From Pseudoselenomonas ruminantium (GTDB lineage Bacteria; Bacillota; Negativicutes; Selenomonadales; Selenomonadaceae), in the NCBI RefSeq assembly GCF_900113715.1, contig NZ_FOQK01000017.1, forward strand, positions 1 to 64,000: a DNA stretch of 64,000 nt. Direction: 5' to 3'. How positions within the stretch are numbered: the stretch's first letter is position 1; every line of letters begins with the position of its first letter. Positions 31,253 to 43,000 of this stretch are shown here, one piece after another. The notes beneath the pieces are model-generated. The model worked only from the letters and a program-made list of their open reading frames with translations, did no database searches and was not told the DNA's origin. The translations under genes were made by a program, and so were the position numbers.

Positions 31253-32200
31253 ATGTTTGAGAATAATGAAATCTGTAAGTTGCTGAACATAAGGTACCCG
31301 ATCCTGCAAGGTGGTATGGCCTGGATTGGTACGGCAGAGCTGGCTTCGGCTGTATCGAATGCCGGTGGCCTTGGCATCATCGGTGCTGGCCATATGCCGC
31401 CGGATATTCTGCGCGCGGAGATTCAGAAATGCAAGGGCTGGACGGATAAGCCGTTCGGCGTCAATATCATGCTTATGAGCCCGTTCGTCAAAGAGGTCAT
31501 GCAGGTAGTCATCGACGAGCGCGTTCCGGTCGTCACGACTGGTGCTGGCAATCCGGGCGAGTATGTTCCGGCACTCAAGGAGATCGGCACGAAAGTCATC
31601 CCGGTCGTCGCATCGGTAGCTTTGGCTAAGCGCCTCGTCCGCACGGGTGCTGATGCGGTTATCGCTGAGGGCACGGAGTCCGGTGGCCATATCGGTGAGA
31701 TCACGACGATGGCTCTGCTGCCGCAGGTTGTCGATGCTGTTGATGTACCGGTCATCGGTGCTGGTGGTATCGGTGATTCCCGCGGCATGACGGCAGCTTT
31801 TGCGCTGGGGGCCAAGGCTGTGCAGATGGGCTCGCGTTTTGTTATGAGTGAGGAATGCATCGCACATCCGGATTATAAGAAGATGGTATTGCATGCCAAG
31901 GATCGTTCGACGGTGGTTACGGGCCGCAAGCTCGGTCATCCGGCTCGTGTACTTGCCAACAAGCTCACGCGTAAATTTGAGGAGCTGGAGGCAGCTGGTG
32001 CATCTAACGAAGAACTGGAGCAGCTTGGCGTTGGTTCGTTGCATCGTGCCACCCATGAGGGCGATGTCCAGAATGGTTCCGTAATGATTGGCGAAATCTC
32101 TGGCATGCTTAACGATATCAAGCCGGTAAAACAGATCATTGAAGACATCGTAGCTGGTCTGCCAGGTGTCATCGATACGATCCAGCAGGATTGCAAATAA
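31253..32200 (+). CDS. fabK: Enoyl-ACP reductase II FabK
   Basis: The 315-residue FMN-dependent reductase catalyses the last step of each fatty acid elongation cycle. It closely resembles pneumococcal FabK in ILQGGMAWIGTAELASAVS, KPFGVNIMLMSPFV, VVTTGAGNP and EGTESGGHIGEITT. FabK enzymes are insensitive to triclosan, unlike FabI. No fabI is in the window. It lies between plsX and fabD. A paralogue is encoded at 34261. Confidence 0.94.
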   Translation: MFENNEICKLLNIRYPILQGGMAWIGTAELASAVSNAGGLGIIGAGHMPPDILRAEIQKCKGWTDKPFGVNIMLMSPFVKEVMQVVIDERVPVVTTGAGNPGEYVPALKEIGTKVIPVVASVALAKRLVRTGADAVIAEGTESGGHIGEITTMALLPQVVDAVDVPVIGAGGIGDSRGMTAAFALGAKAVQMGSRFVMSEECIAHPDYKKMVLHAKDRSTVVTGRKLGHPARVLANKLTRKFEELEAAGASNEELEQLGVGSLHRATHEGDVQNGSVMIGEISGMLNDIKPVKQIIEDIVAGLPGVIDTIQQDCK

Positions 32201-32216
32201 TTGGAGGTAGTTCATA

Positions 32217-33906
<1,690 letters not shown>

Positions 33907-33948
33907 TATAACTATATAGGAACTTTTATTTTAAGGAGGTGAAACTTC

Positions 33949-34176
33949 ATGACTTTTGATAAAGTAAGAGATATCGTTGTTGAGCAGTTAGGTGTTGAGG
34001 CTGACGAGGTTGCCCTCGAGTCCACTTTCATCGATGATCTGGGTGCTGATTCCCTGGACATTGTTGAGCTGATCATGGCTTTCGAAGAGGAATTCAATAT
34101 TGAGATCCCGGACGAGGCTGCTGAGAAGATCAAGAGCGTTCAGGATGTAGTTACCTACATAGACCAGAACAAATAA
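33949..34176 (+). CDS. acpP: Acyl carrier protein
   Basis: The 75-residue acidic protein carries the phosphopantetheine attachment Ser in [12 protein letters not shown]. It follows fabG by 42 nt with AAGGAGGTG upstream. It carries acyl chains for the surrounding fab enzymes and PlsX. Confidence 0.98.
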   Translation: MTFDKVRDIVVEQLGVEADEVALESTFIDDLGADSLDIVELIMAFEEEFNIEIPDEAAEKIKSVQDVVTYIDQNK

Positions 34177-34197
34177 GTTTGAGCGTCTTACCTGTTT

Positions 34198-34232
34198 GAA
34201 AATCCCGTGAAACTTGTTTCGCGGGATTTTCT
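34198..34232 (+). terminator. Hairpin after acpP
   Basis: Stem GAAAATCCCG / CGGGATTTTC, extended inside by GAAAC/GTTTC, ends in TTTTCTC. It may reduce readthrough so that acpP mRNA exceeds that of the downstream genes. Confidence 0.7.
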
Positions 34233-34260
34233 CAAGGTAGGATTGATTGGAGGAGTAACA

Positions 34261-35205
34261 TTGAAACTTCCAGAGCTGAAAATTGGCAATAAGATCGCAA
34301 AAGTTCCAATCCAGCAGGGTGGTATGGCGATTCGTTTGTCAACGGCCCGTCTGGCGGCAGCTGTAGCTAACGAGGGCGGTATCGGCCTCATTGCCGCATC
34401 TGGTATGAGCCATGACGAACTGCGTTATGAAATCCGGCTCGCACGTTCGCTTACATCTGGTATCATCGGCATCAATATCATGGTAGCAGCCGCAGATTTT
34501 GCTGAGGTTGTCAAGACAGCGATTGATGAGGGCATCGACCTCGTAGTTGCTGGTGCAGGTTTTTCCCGTGATATGTTTGCGCTCGGCAAGGAATCCGGAA
34601 CGCCGATCGTTCCGATTGTTTCTTCCGTTAAATTAGCTAAAATTTCAGAGCGTCTTGGCGCGGCTGCCATTGTCCTTGAGGGCAAAGAGGCAGGTGGACA
34701 TCTCGGCACGGACACGTCGGTACGTGATCTCATCGCAGATGTCAGCGCAGCTGTGAATATCCCGGTTATTGCAGCCGGTGGCGTACTGCACGGCCAGGAC
34801 ATCGTTGATTTGATAAAGATGGGCGCTGCTGGCGTCCAGATGGGGTCGCGTTTCGCTGCTTGTGAGGAATCCAATGCCGCACCGGCCCTCAAGGAATACT
34901 ATCTGAAATCGAAACCAGAGGATATCGTGGTAATCCACAGCCCTGTAGGTCTTCCGGGTCGCGCTGTACGCACGCCGTTCTCGGCAAAAGTCATGGAAGG
35001 CCCTGTACCGCCGAAGCAGTGCGATGCCTGCCTCAAGGCATGCAAGCACAACTTCTGCATCATCCGCGCGCTCACACGGGCGCAGCAGGGCGATGTGGAG
35101 ACCGGCCTGGTCTTCACGGGTGAATACATGCCGAAGATCGATAAGATCATGTCGGTGCATGATATCTTTGCGCAGCTCAAGGCGGAAGCCGAAGCTGCAG
35201 ACTGA
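34261..35205 (+). CDS. FabK/nitronate monooxygenase paralogue with a C-terminal four-cysteine motif
   Basis: The 314-residue TIM-barrel flavoprotein shares IQQGGMAI, VVAGAGF, EGKEAGGHLGTDT and GVQMGSRF with the FabK/NPD family. It differs from the FabK at 31253 by a C-terminal cluster, Cys254-x2-Cys257-x3-Cys261-x4-Cys266 (in KQCDACLKACKHNFC), which could bind an iron-sulfur cluster or zinc. It may be a second enoyl reductase or a redox enzyme of related function. The start is TTG 34261, after TGGAGGAG. It lies between acpP and fabF. Confidence 0.82.
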   Translation: MKLPELKIGNKIAKVPIQQGGMAIRLSTARLAAAVANEGGIGLIAASGMSHDELRYEIRLARSLTSGIIGINIMVAAADFAEVVKTAIDEGIDLVVAGAGFSRDMFALGKESGTPIVPIVSSVKLAKISERLGAAAIVLEGKEAGGHLGTDTSVRDLIADVSAAVNIPVIAAGGVLHGQDIVDLIKMGAAGVQMGSRFAACEESNAAPALKEYYLKSKPEDIVVIHSPVGLPGRAVRTPFSAKVMEGPVPPKQCDACLKACKHNFCIIRALTRAQQGDVETGLVFTGEYMPKIDKIMSVHDIFAQLKAEAEAAD

Positions 35206-35253
35206 GCAGACGTTCTAGAGGACGACTAAGATAATTGAGAGGAGTCATTCGTT

Positions 35254-36498
35254 TTGAGTAATCGTGTAGTAATCACTGGTCTGGGTGCCATTACCCCGAT
35301 TGGTACGGGTAAAGATGAATTCTGGAAAGGCCTGATGGAGGGCCGCAATGGAATCGATAAGATCAGCCGCTTTGATGCGTCTGAGTATGGTGCGCAGATT
35401 GCTGGTGAGGTCAAGGACTTCGATCCGACGGCATACATCGATAAGAAAGAGTCCAAGCGCATGGATCGTTACACGCAGTTCGCGGTAGCTGCTGCTGGCA
35501 TGGCCATCGAGGATGCGAAGCTGGATCTGGAGAAAGAGAACCTCGATCGCATCGGCACGTTCGTTGGTGCTGGCATCGGCGGTATCGAGACGATGCATTC
35601 GCAGTATGAGAAGCTGTTTGCCAAGGGCCCAGGCCGCATCAGTCCGTTCTTCATCCCGATGATGATCGCGAACATGGCTGCCGGCCAGGTATCCATCACG
35701 TACAAGCTGCATGGCCCGTCCAGCTGCATCGTTACGGCTTGCGCTACGGGTTCCAACTGCATCGGCGATGCTTTCCGTGTCATCCAGCGCGGTGATGCGG
35801 ATGTCATGATTGCCGGCGGTACGGAGGCTGCTGTCTCTGAGGCTGCTGTGGCTGGCTTTGCCGCTATGAAGGCTCTCTGCATGGATCACAACGATGACCC
35901 GGCTCATGCTTCCCGTCCGTTCGACAAGAACCGCAGCGGTTTCGTCATGGGCGAGGGTGCAGGCCTTGTTGTTCTCGAGAGCCTTGAGCATGCAAAAGCC
36001 CGCGGTGCGCATATCTATGCTGAGGTTGTCGGCTATGGTGCGAACTCCGACGCATATCATATGACGAGCCCGGCTCCGGGTGGCGAGTTCCAGGCAAAAT
36101 GCATGCAGGCAGCGCTCGATGACGCTGGCATGAAGGCAGAAGATGTCGATTATGTCAATGCGCATGGCACGTCCACGCATATGAATGATGAAGGTGAGAC
36201 GCTGGCAATCAAGGCAGTCTGGGGCGAAGCCGCTAAGGACGTTTCGGTTTCCTCGATCAAGTCGATGACTGGTCATCTGCTCGGCGCTGCTGGTGGTGTC
36301 GAGTGCATCGCTACGGCAATGGCTATCGAGAATGACATGCTGCCGCCGACGATGAATTATGAGACGCCGGATGAAGGCCTCGATCTCGACTACGTTCCGA
36401 ATAAGGCCAAGGCCAAGACGGTCCGTGCGGCTATGTCCAACAACTTCGGTTTTGGCGGCCACAATGCCTGCCTGCTGCTCAAGAAGTACGCAGAGTAA
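35254..36498 (+). CDS. fabF: 3-oxoacyl-ACP synthase II FabF
   Basis: The 414-residue condensing enzyme has the active-site Cys in TACATGSNC, His in NAHGTSTHMND and His in TGHLLGAAGG. It elongates acyl-ACP with malonyl-ACP. The start is TTG 35254 after GAGAGGAG. It is followed 12 nt later by rnc, a common fabF-rnc or acpP-rnc neighbourhood. Confidence 0.97.
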   Translation: MSNRVVITGLGAITPIGTGKDEFWKGLMEGRNGIDKISRFDASEYGAQIAGEVKDFDPTAYIDKKESKRMDRYTQFAVAAAGMAIEDAKLDLEKENLDRIGTFVGAGIGGIETMHSQYEKLFAKGPGRISPFFIPMMIANMAAGQVSITYKLHGPSSCIVTACATGSNCIGDAFRVIQRGDADVMIAGGTEAAVSEAAVAGFAAMKALCMDHNDDPAHASRPFDKNRSGFVMGEGAGLVVLESLEHAKARGAHIYAEVVGYGANSDAYHMTSPAPGGEFQAKCMQAALDDAGMKAEDVDYVNAHGTSTHMNDEGETLAIKAVWGEAAKDVSVSSIKSMTGHLLGAAGGVECIATAMAIENDMLPPTMNYETPDEGLDLDYVPNKAKAKTVRAAMSNNFGFGGHNACLLLKKYAE

Positions 36499-36510
36499 TG
36501 GAGGCTGACG

Positions 36511-37227
36511 ATGGAAAAGATCCTGTCGGAGAAACGTGAGCAAGAGCTTTGCGGACTGGCAGCGGCTCTGGGTGTGGAGTTTACGAATCTGAACTTCCTG
36601 CAACAGGCGTTGACGCATACTTCCTATGCGAATGAATCCAAGGGGAACATCGTCCATAATGAACGTCTCGAATTTTTAGGAGATGCTGTGCTGGAGCTTG
36701 CCTCCAGCACTTATCTTTATCAGCACTTCCCGCAGATGCCGGAGGGGCAGCTGACAAAGACAAGAGCGAGCATCGTCTGTTCGGCGACGCTGGCAAAGCT
36801 GGCGGCCAGGCTGCATCTTGGTGATTATCTGCTGCTGGGCCGTGGTGAGGAGATGGGCGGCGGCCGGACGCGGCAGACGAATCTGGAGGATGTGTTCGAG
36901 TCGGTCATTGGTGCGATTTACCTTGACCAGGGCTGGGAGACGGCAAAAGACTATGTCATCCGCCAGCTCATGCCGGAGTTTGAGCGCGCCAAGAGCGGTG
37001 CGATCCTCAAGGATTACAAGACAATCCTGCAGGAGGAAGTCTACCAGCATGAGGGACAGAATGTGTCTTACGAGCTGGTGGCCGAAGAGGGCCCTGACCA
37101 TGACAAGCGGTTCACGTTCCAGGTCCGCATCACTGGCAAAGTGATGGGACAGGGGACGGGGCATAGCAAGAAGGAAGCTGAGCAGCATGCAGCACGCGAG
37201 GCACTTGCAAGACTCAATCAGAAATAG
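36511..37227 (+). CDS. rnc: Ribonuclease III
   Basis: The 238-residue double-strand-specific endonuclease has the signature NERLEFLGDAVLEL and the second acidic motif NLEDVFESVIGAIYLD. A C-terminal double-stranded RNA-binding domain is seen in KKEAEQHAAREALARL. It matures rRNA and cuts structured mRNAs. It ends the lipid operon before a strong hairpin. Confidence 0.97.
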   Translation: MEKILSEKREQELCGLAAALGVEFTNLNFLQQALTHTSYANESKGNIVHNERLEFLGDAVLELASSTYLYQHFPQMPEGQLTKTRASIVCSATLAKLAARLHLGDYLLLGRGEEMGGGRTRQTNLEDVFESVIGAIYLDQGWETAKDYVIRQLMPEFERAKSGAILKDYKTILQEEVYQHEGQNVSYELVAEEGPDHDKRFTFQVRITGKVMGQGTGHSKKEAEQHAAREALARLNQK

Positions 37228-37230
37228 GCA

Positions 37231-37260
37231 AAGGCGCTGGCAAATGCCAGCGCCTTGTTT
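37231..37260 (+). terminator. Terminator after rnc
   Basis: Stem AAGGCGCTGGC / GCCAGCGCCTT with loop AAAT, then GTTTTATAATG. The T-tract runs directly into a TATAAT -10 (37261-37266) for the next gene. Confidence 0.88.
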
Positions 37261-37292
37261 TATAATGTAGACAGAAGAAAGGGGAGAGCGAT

Positions 37293-38102
37293 ATGCGCAA
37301 GTTGGTGATTCTCGGGACAGGGTTTGCGATGGCGACCAAATGCTTCAACACATGCTTTTTTCTCGAGCTTGAGGATGGAAGCCTGTTCCTGACGGATGCT
37401 GGTGGCGGCAATGGCATTCTGCGCCAGTTGGAAGTGACAGGGTTTGATTACCAGAAATGCCAGCACATGTTTGTGACGCACGGGCATACCGATCATGTAC
37501 TGGGGGTGATCTGGGTGATCCGCAAGGTAGCAGACCTGATGAACAAGGGCAAGTATGAGGGAAAGTTCCATATCTATTGCCATGATGTCGTCAGGGAAAT
37601 GCTGCTGAGGATGACGGAGATGACGCTCAAGAAGAAGGACTTTGCCCGCGTTGGCAGCGACATCCTGATCCATGAGGTCAAGGATGGGGAAGCCGTGGAA
37701 TTGCCGCAGTTCAGGCTTACGGCTTTCGACATCCTGTCGACGAAGGCCAAACAGTTTGGCTACTGCCTGCAGTTCGCCGATGGGATGAAGTTCACCTGCC
37801 TGGGGGATGAGCCGTACAATGAGCATGATCGGGCATATGCTGAGCAGGCGGACTGGCTGCTTGCGGAGGCTTTCTGCCAGTACAAGGACCGTGAGGTGTT
37901 CAAGCCCTACGAGAAGAATCACAGTACGGTCAAGGAGGCCAGCGAGCTTGCTGAGCTCTTACGAGCCAAGAATCTCGTGCTCTACCATACGGAGGACAAG
38001 CATCTGGCGACGCGCAAGCAGGAATATGCGGCTGAGGCCAGACAATATTATCAGGGCAATGTTTTTGTGCCAGATGATCTGGATGTCATCGAGCTTGGCT
38101 GA
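37293..38102 (+). CDS. MBL-fold metallo-hydrolase (RNase Z-like)
   Basis: The 269-residue protein has the metallo-beta-lactamase metal motif THGHTDHVLGV near residue 65. Further conserved residues are CLGDEPY and the late HSTVKEASELA and LVLYHTEDKH. The overall length and the THGHTDH form resemble RNase Z-like hydrolases, but the C-terminal exosite typical of tRNase Z is not obvious. The substrate is unknown. The gene is transcribed alone from a -10 that abuts the rnc terminator. Confidence 0.8.
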   Translation: MRKLVILGTGFAMATKCFNTCFFLELEDGSLFLTDAGGGNGILRQLEVTGFDYQKCQHMFVTHGHTDHVLGVIWVIRKVADLMNKGKYEGKFHIYCHDVVREMLLRMTEMTLKKKDFARVGSDILIHEVKDGEAVELPQFRLTAFDILSTKAKQFGYCLQFADGMKFTCLGDEPYNEHDRAYAEQADWLLAEAFCQYKDREVFKPYEKNHSTVKEASELAELLRAKNLVLYHTEDKHLATRKQEYAAEARQYYQGNVFVPDDLDVIELG

Positions 38103-38108
38103 TGACAA

Positions 38109-38145
38109 GGAAAAGGAGTGTTTCGCGTGCGAAACACTCCTTTCC
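38109..38145. terminator. Bidirectional terminator between the MBL gene and marR
   Basis: Perfect stem GGAAAAGGAGTGTTTCGC / GCGAAACACTCCTTTCC is flanked by A-rich and T-rich ends and serves both convergent genes. Confidence 0.85.
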
Positions 38146-38583
38146 TCAGTTGATGAACATTTTCTCGAGCAGTTGATTGAAAGTCAGGATCGAGTCGCTG
38201 AGTTGAGCGGTTTCATCCTCGTTCAGCTGCTGCATATGCTGGTTGAATAGCTGCCGGACGCGTTCGTTCTGATCGTCGAGGATCTTCTGGCCAGCCGGGG
38301 TGAGCGTGATGACGCTGCGGCGGCGGTCATGGGGATCCGGCGCTTTCTGTACCATCCCGTTGCAGACGAGCTTGTCGATGACGGTGGTCATCTGCTGTTT
38401 GGAAATATTCAAGATATGGCTGATATCCGTAATGGATACGGATTCTTCTGTGAATATGACCATCAAGGCACCGAATTGATTCAGCGGGATCGGCAGCTTT
38501 GTCTGGCGGTAGAAATTGTTGTGAATCAGAATCAACGTTTCGATGAATTTTTGTGAGACATTTGGCGTTGATAGATTGTTCAT
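38146..38583 (-). CDS. MarR-family repressor divergent from an RND pump
   Basis: The 145-residue winged-helix regulator has SITDISHILNISKQQMTTVIDKLVCNGM (recognition helix) and the wing PDPHDRRRSVITLT, both typical of MarR. It lies divergent from the RND pump genes, with 193 nt between starts, and probably represses them and itself. Two perfect inverted repeats in the shared intergenic region (38614-38636 and 38696-38717) are candidate operators. The ligand is unknown. Confidence 0.9.
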   Translation of the reverse strand: MNNLSTPNVSQKFIETLILIHNNFYRQTKLPIPLNQFGALMVIFTEESVSITDISHILNISKQQMTTVIDKLVCNGMVQKAPDPHDRRRSVITLTPAGQKILDDQNERVRQLFNQHMQQLNEDETAQLSDSILTFNQLLEKMFIN

Positions 38584-38613
38584 AGATACGGATTACCCCT
38601 TTTATTAGAGTGT

Positions 38614-38636
38614 GATTAAATATCAAGCATTTAATC
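38614..38636. promoter_or_regulatory. Candidate MarR operator 1
   Basis: GATTAAA (9 nt) TTTAATC is a perfect inverted repeat, 31 nt from the marR start codon. Confidence 0.45.
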
Positions 38637-38655
38637 CTGCATAAGCGGCATTATC

Positions 38656-38684
38656 TTGACTTTTATTTAAATATAATATACTAT
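38656..38684 (+). promoter_or_regulatory. Predicted promoter of the RND pump operon
   Basis: TTGACT (38656-38661), 17 bp, TACTAT (38679-38684), in an AT-rich region just upstream of candidate operator 2. Confidence 0.6.
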
Positions 38685-38695
38685 ATATTTCATCA

Positions 38696-38717
38696 ATAGT
38701 AAACATTTATTTACTAT
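38696..38717. promoter_or_regulatory. Candidate MarR operator 2
   Basis: ATAGTAAA CATTTA TTTACTAT is a perfect 8-6-8 inverted repeat just downstream of the pump promoter's -10, so binding would block transcription. Confidence 0.55.
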
Positions 38718-38776
38718 TTCAGCCCAGCTTGAAGCTGATAGAAATGGGAATGGAATGTTATAAGGAGGTTTAACGA

Positions 38777-39994
38777 TTGTTTTTGACGAAAAACAAAAAG
38801 ACAAAGGCGCTGGTAATCGGCATTTCGCTGGCTATCTCCGCAAGCTTTGCCGTTGCTGGCTGCGGTTCTAACGGACAGCAGGCACAGCATCAGGGCGCCC
38901 AGGTCAAGGCCATGCAGGTCATCCAGCAGGATACGCCGTTGACCAGTGAATTTGCCGGCCAGATTGTGGGTAAGGACGAAGTGAAGGTTCAGTCCAAGGT
39001 ATCCGGCAATGTCGTCGAAAAGTATGTGACGGGCGGTCAGTTCGTACAGGCGGGGCAGCCGCTCTACAAGATTGATTCGCGCCAGTATGAGTCGGCAGTC
39101 CTGCAGGCACAGGCAAATCTCGCGCAGTCTGAAGCGACGCTGAGCAATGCGGAAACCGACCTCAACCGCTATCGCCAGCTGCTTTCGTCGCAGGCGATTG
39201 CCGAGCAGACGGTTGCAACGCAGCAAGCACAGGTGAATTCCTACAGTGCGCAGGCTTCGGCCAATGCAGCACTGCTCCGCAAGGCGCAGCAGGATTTGGC
39301 TGATACGGTTATTTATGCGCCGATGAGCGGCCAGTTGTCGGTCGATGATGTGGCAGTAGGTACATTTGCTGCTGCGGGCAATACCAATCTGGTCACGATT
39401 GGTTCATCAAATCCGGTATTTGCGCAGTTTAGCATTTCGGAGTCAGATTATCTGAAATTCATGAACAATGCTGCGCTTCAGGGGGGCAATGGGATGTCGC
39501 CAACCGTGTCGATTACCTTGTCGGATGGCACGGTTTATCCGATCGACGGTCAGATTGTCCAGTCGGACCGTGCACTTTCGAACAATACGGGTACGCTGAC
39601 CGTCAAAGCTCTGTTTGACAACCCGGATGGGCTGCTGCTGCCGGGCATGTTTGCGCGTGTGCGCCTTTCGGGTGAGATCGTCCCGAATGCAATCCTCGTT
39701 CCCCAGCGTGCTGTCCAGCAGCTTTTGGGCAAATCCTTCGTCATGGTAGTAGGTGAGGATGGTAAGTCCAAGGCGCAGGCAGTAACACTTGGTGACAAGG
39801 TCGGCAGCTATTACATCATCAAAGATGGCCTGTCAGCGGCTGATGTGGTGGTTGTTGAAGGTCTTTCGAATCTGCAGGAAGGTGTTGATCTGACGGTTAC
39901 GATGGTAACTGCTGATGATATGGGCTTCTCGCTGACGTCCGATCCGACGCTGTTTGATTCGAATACGATTGCAGCTGCTGATTCGAAGAAGTAA
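38777..39994 (+). CDS. RND efflux membrane fusion protein (AcrA-like lipoprotein)
   Basis: The 405-residue periplasmic adaptor has a lipoprotein signal with lipobox VAGC (Cys29), so it is anchored to the inner membrane by lipid. The barrel-sandwich lipoyl half (VQSKVSGNVVEKYVTGGQFV), an alpha-helical hairpin (80-160, many Gln/Ala) and a beta-barrel region follow in order. It bridges the RND pump to an outer-membrane channel. The start is TTG after AAGGAGG. The permease gene follows after 12 nt. Confidence 0.93.
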   Translation: MFLTKNKKTKALVIGISLAISASFAVAGCGSNGQQAQHQGAQVKAMQVIQQDTPLTSEFAGQIVGKDEVKVQSKVSGNVVEKYVTGGQFVQAGQPLYKIDSRQYESAVLQAQANLAQSEATLSNAETDLNRYRQLLSSQAIAEQTVATQQAQVNSYSAQASANAALLRKAQQDLADTVIYAPMSGQLSVDDVAVGTFAAAGNTNLVTIGSSNPVFAQFSISESDYLKFMNNAALQGGNGMSPTVSITLSDGTVYPIDGQIVQSDRALSNNTGTLTVKALFDNPDGLLLPGMFARVRLSGEIVPNAILVPQRAVQQLLGKSFVMVVGEDGKSKAQAVTLGDKVGSYYIIKDGLSAADVVVVEGLSNLQEGVDLTVTMVTADDMGFSLTSDPTLFDSNTIAAADSKK

Positions 39995-40006
39995 GGAGGC
40001 AGCATT

Positions 40007-43000
40007 TTGTCAAAATTCTTTATACACCGGCCGATATTCGCTATCGTCATCTCGATTATCATCGTGATTGTTGGTGTGCTCGCGGCAGTGCAGCTGCCTA
40101 TTGCGCAGTATCCGCAGATTTCTCCGCCGACGGTTTCGGTCAGCACGACCTATACTGGCGCGAATGCTGCGGTCGTCAATGAGACGGTCGCACAGGTCGT
40201 CGAGCAGCAGATCAACGGTACGCAGGGCATGGATTATATGTCCTCAAACTCCGATGATACAGGCCGTTACAGCCTTTCCGTTGTATTTGAGAATGGCACG
40301 GATGGCGATATGGACTCCGTCAAAGTACAGAACAATGCGGCAACGGCAACTGCGAGCCTGCCAACTGATGTACAGACGGTCGGCCTTACAACGCGAAAAT
40401 CCTCGAACGATATGGCCTACATGCTGTCGCTTTATTCGCCAGATGGCACTTATGACCGCGCGTTCATGAAGAACTATGCAGACATCTACTTGCTGGATCA
40501 GCTTCAGCGAGTTCCGGGTGTCGGTAATGTCCAGATTTTCGGTGCAGATTATGCGATGCGTGTCTGGCTCAATCCGGATAAGCTTGCGGAGCTGGGCCTT
40601 ACAGTAGCAGACGTGACAGCGGCTATCAAGGAGCAGAATGTGCAGGCTCCGGCTGGTACTGTTGGTGCTATGCCTGTGGCTAATGGCCAGGAAAAGCAGT
40701 ACACAGGCAAGATTTCCGGCCGTTTGGTAACACCGGAGGAGTTCGGCAATGTCATCCTGCGTTCTTCGGATGGCCAGTTCGTCCGGTTGAAGGATGTTGC
40801 CCGCATTGAGACGGGAGAGAAATCCAGCTCGATCATCTCGAAGTTCAACGGCTATCCTTCTGTTGGTTTCGGTATCAATCTGACGAGTGATGCCAATGCC
40901 ATGCAGACGGTTGCCGGCGTTCGTGCTATCCTTGACAAGGCGAAGCCGAATCTGCCGCCAAACCTCAAGATGGCCCAGATTTTTGACTCGACGAATTATA
41001 TCAATGCGTCCATCAAGGAAGTGCTTGAAACGTTCTTTGAGGCATTGGTTCTGGTTGTATTGGTCATCTTCTTGTTCTTGCAGAATTGGCGGGCAACATT
41101 GATTCCTTTGCTGGCTGTGCCGGTATCCCTTATTGGTACGTTGGCAGCATTCGTCGTGTTGGGCTTTTCTATCAACACCTTGACATTGTTTGCCATGGTG
41201 CTGGCTATCGGTCTTGTCGTCGATGATGCTATCGTCGTCATTGAGAATGTCGAGAAGCACATGGAAGAAGGCTTAGAGCCAATCGATGCAACGGAGCGGG
41301 CAATGGATGAGGTACAGGGACCGGTTGTTGCTATTGCCTTTGTACTGGCAGCTGTATTTGTACCGGTTGCATTCCTCGGCGGCATGACGGGTATTCTTTA
41401 CCGTCAGTTTGCCTTGACGATTGCCGTGTCCATGGCTTTATCGGCGTTTGTGGCACTTACGCTTACGCCGGCGCTCTGCGCGATGATCCTCAAGAAACAT
41501 GAGGCTAAGGATGATGAAGGCAGGCTGGGCCAGTTCTTCCTGGCATTCAACCGTTGGTTCGAGCGTACGAAACGTGGTTATATGGGGATCGTGGCGCAGT
41601 TCATCCGCCGTACGCGCTTGGCCTTCCTGTTCATGATTATCGTCTGCATCATTGCGGGGGCAGTCTTTAAGGTACTGCCATCGACTTTCGTACCGAATGA
41701 GGATCAGGGGTATCTCTTTGCTGCTGTCCAGCTGCCTGAGGGTACCTCGATGAATCAGACGCAGAAATCCATCGATAAGCTTGCGAAGGCAGCGATGGAA
41801 AATGTTCCGGGGGTTGAGAATGTCATGGCCATCACAGGTTTTGATATTCTGTCAAGCGGTGCGAAACCGAGCGCAGGCATGGTTGTCCTCGGCATGAAGG
41901 ACTGGACGCAGCGAACAGATCGTGCGATGTCTGTTGATTCAGCTGTTGGCATGATGTTCGGCCTGGGGGCCAAAGTCACGCCGGAAGCTACGGTTATTGC
42001 GATGAATCCGCCGGCTCTGCCGGGCCTGGGGGCTGTGGGCGGCTGGTCGCTGCAGCTGCAGGATATGTCCGGCCATACGGATCAGGAGCTGGCTGAGGTC
42101 ACGAACAAGATCGTCGCGGCTGCTAACCAGCGTCCTGAGTTGCAGGGTGTGCGCTCAACGTTCAAGATGACGTCGCCAACCTATGAATTCGAGATTGACC
42201 GTGAGCGCGTCAAACAGCTTGGCGTACAGCTCTCGGATGTATTCACGGCTATGCAGGTCAACTATGGTGGCTCGCAGGTCAATGACTTCAACCAGTTTGG
42301 CCGTTCGTACAAGGTCATGCTGCAGGCAGATACGCGTTATCGCAGTGAGGCAGAGTCGACGAAGTTTATCTTTGTCAAGAGCAGCACGGGGACGATGGTT
42401 CCGCTGGATACGCTGCTGAAGCCGAAACTCAGCTCGGCACCGACATCGATTTCCCGCTTCAATGGTACGCGTTCCATTGCTATCCAGGGCAATGCGGCGC
42501 AGGGCTATTCGTCTGGTCAGGCTATGCAGGCCATTCAGGAAGTTGTTCATGAGAACACGGACAACGGCTTCAACATCGAGTGGTCTGGCCAGAGCCGTGA
42601 GGAATCGAAGGCCTCGAGCTCGACGCTGCAGGTTCTCGTCCTGGCTTTGGCATTCGTATTCCTTTGCCTGGCGGCACTCTATGAAAGCTGGAACGTACCA
42701 TTTGCGGTCTTGCTGACAGTACCGACTGGTATCATGGGTGCGCTGGTCTCTGAGTACGGCCTTTACATGCTGGGGGCACTGTCCGGTCACCCGAATGCTG
42801 GTTTCCAGAACAGTGTTTACATGCAGATCGGTATCATCATGATCATCGGTCTGGCGGCGAAGAACGCCATCCTGATCGTCGAGTTTGCGAAGGTCCGTGT
42901 CGACCGCGGCATGGAGCCGGTCAAGGCGGCTATCGAGGCAGCAGGCTTGCGCCTGCGCCCAATCCTCATGACTTCGTTCGCGTTCATCATCGGCTGCCTG

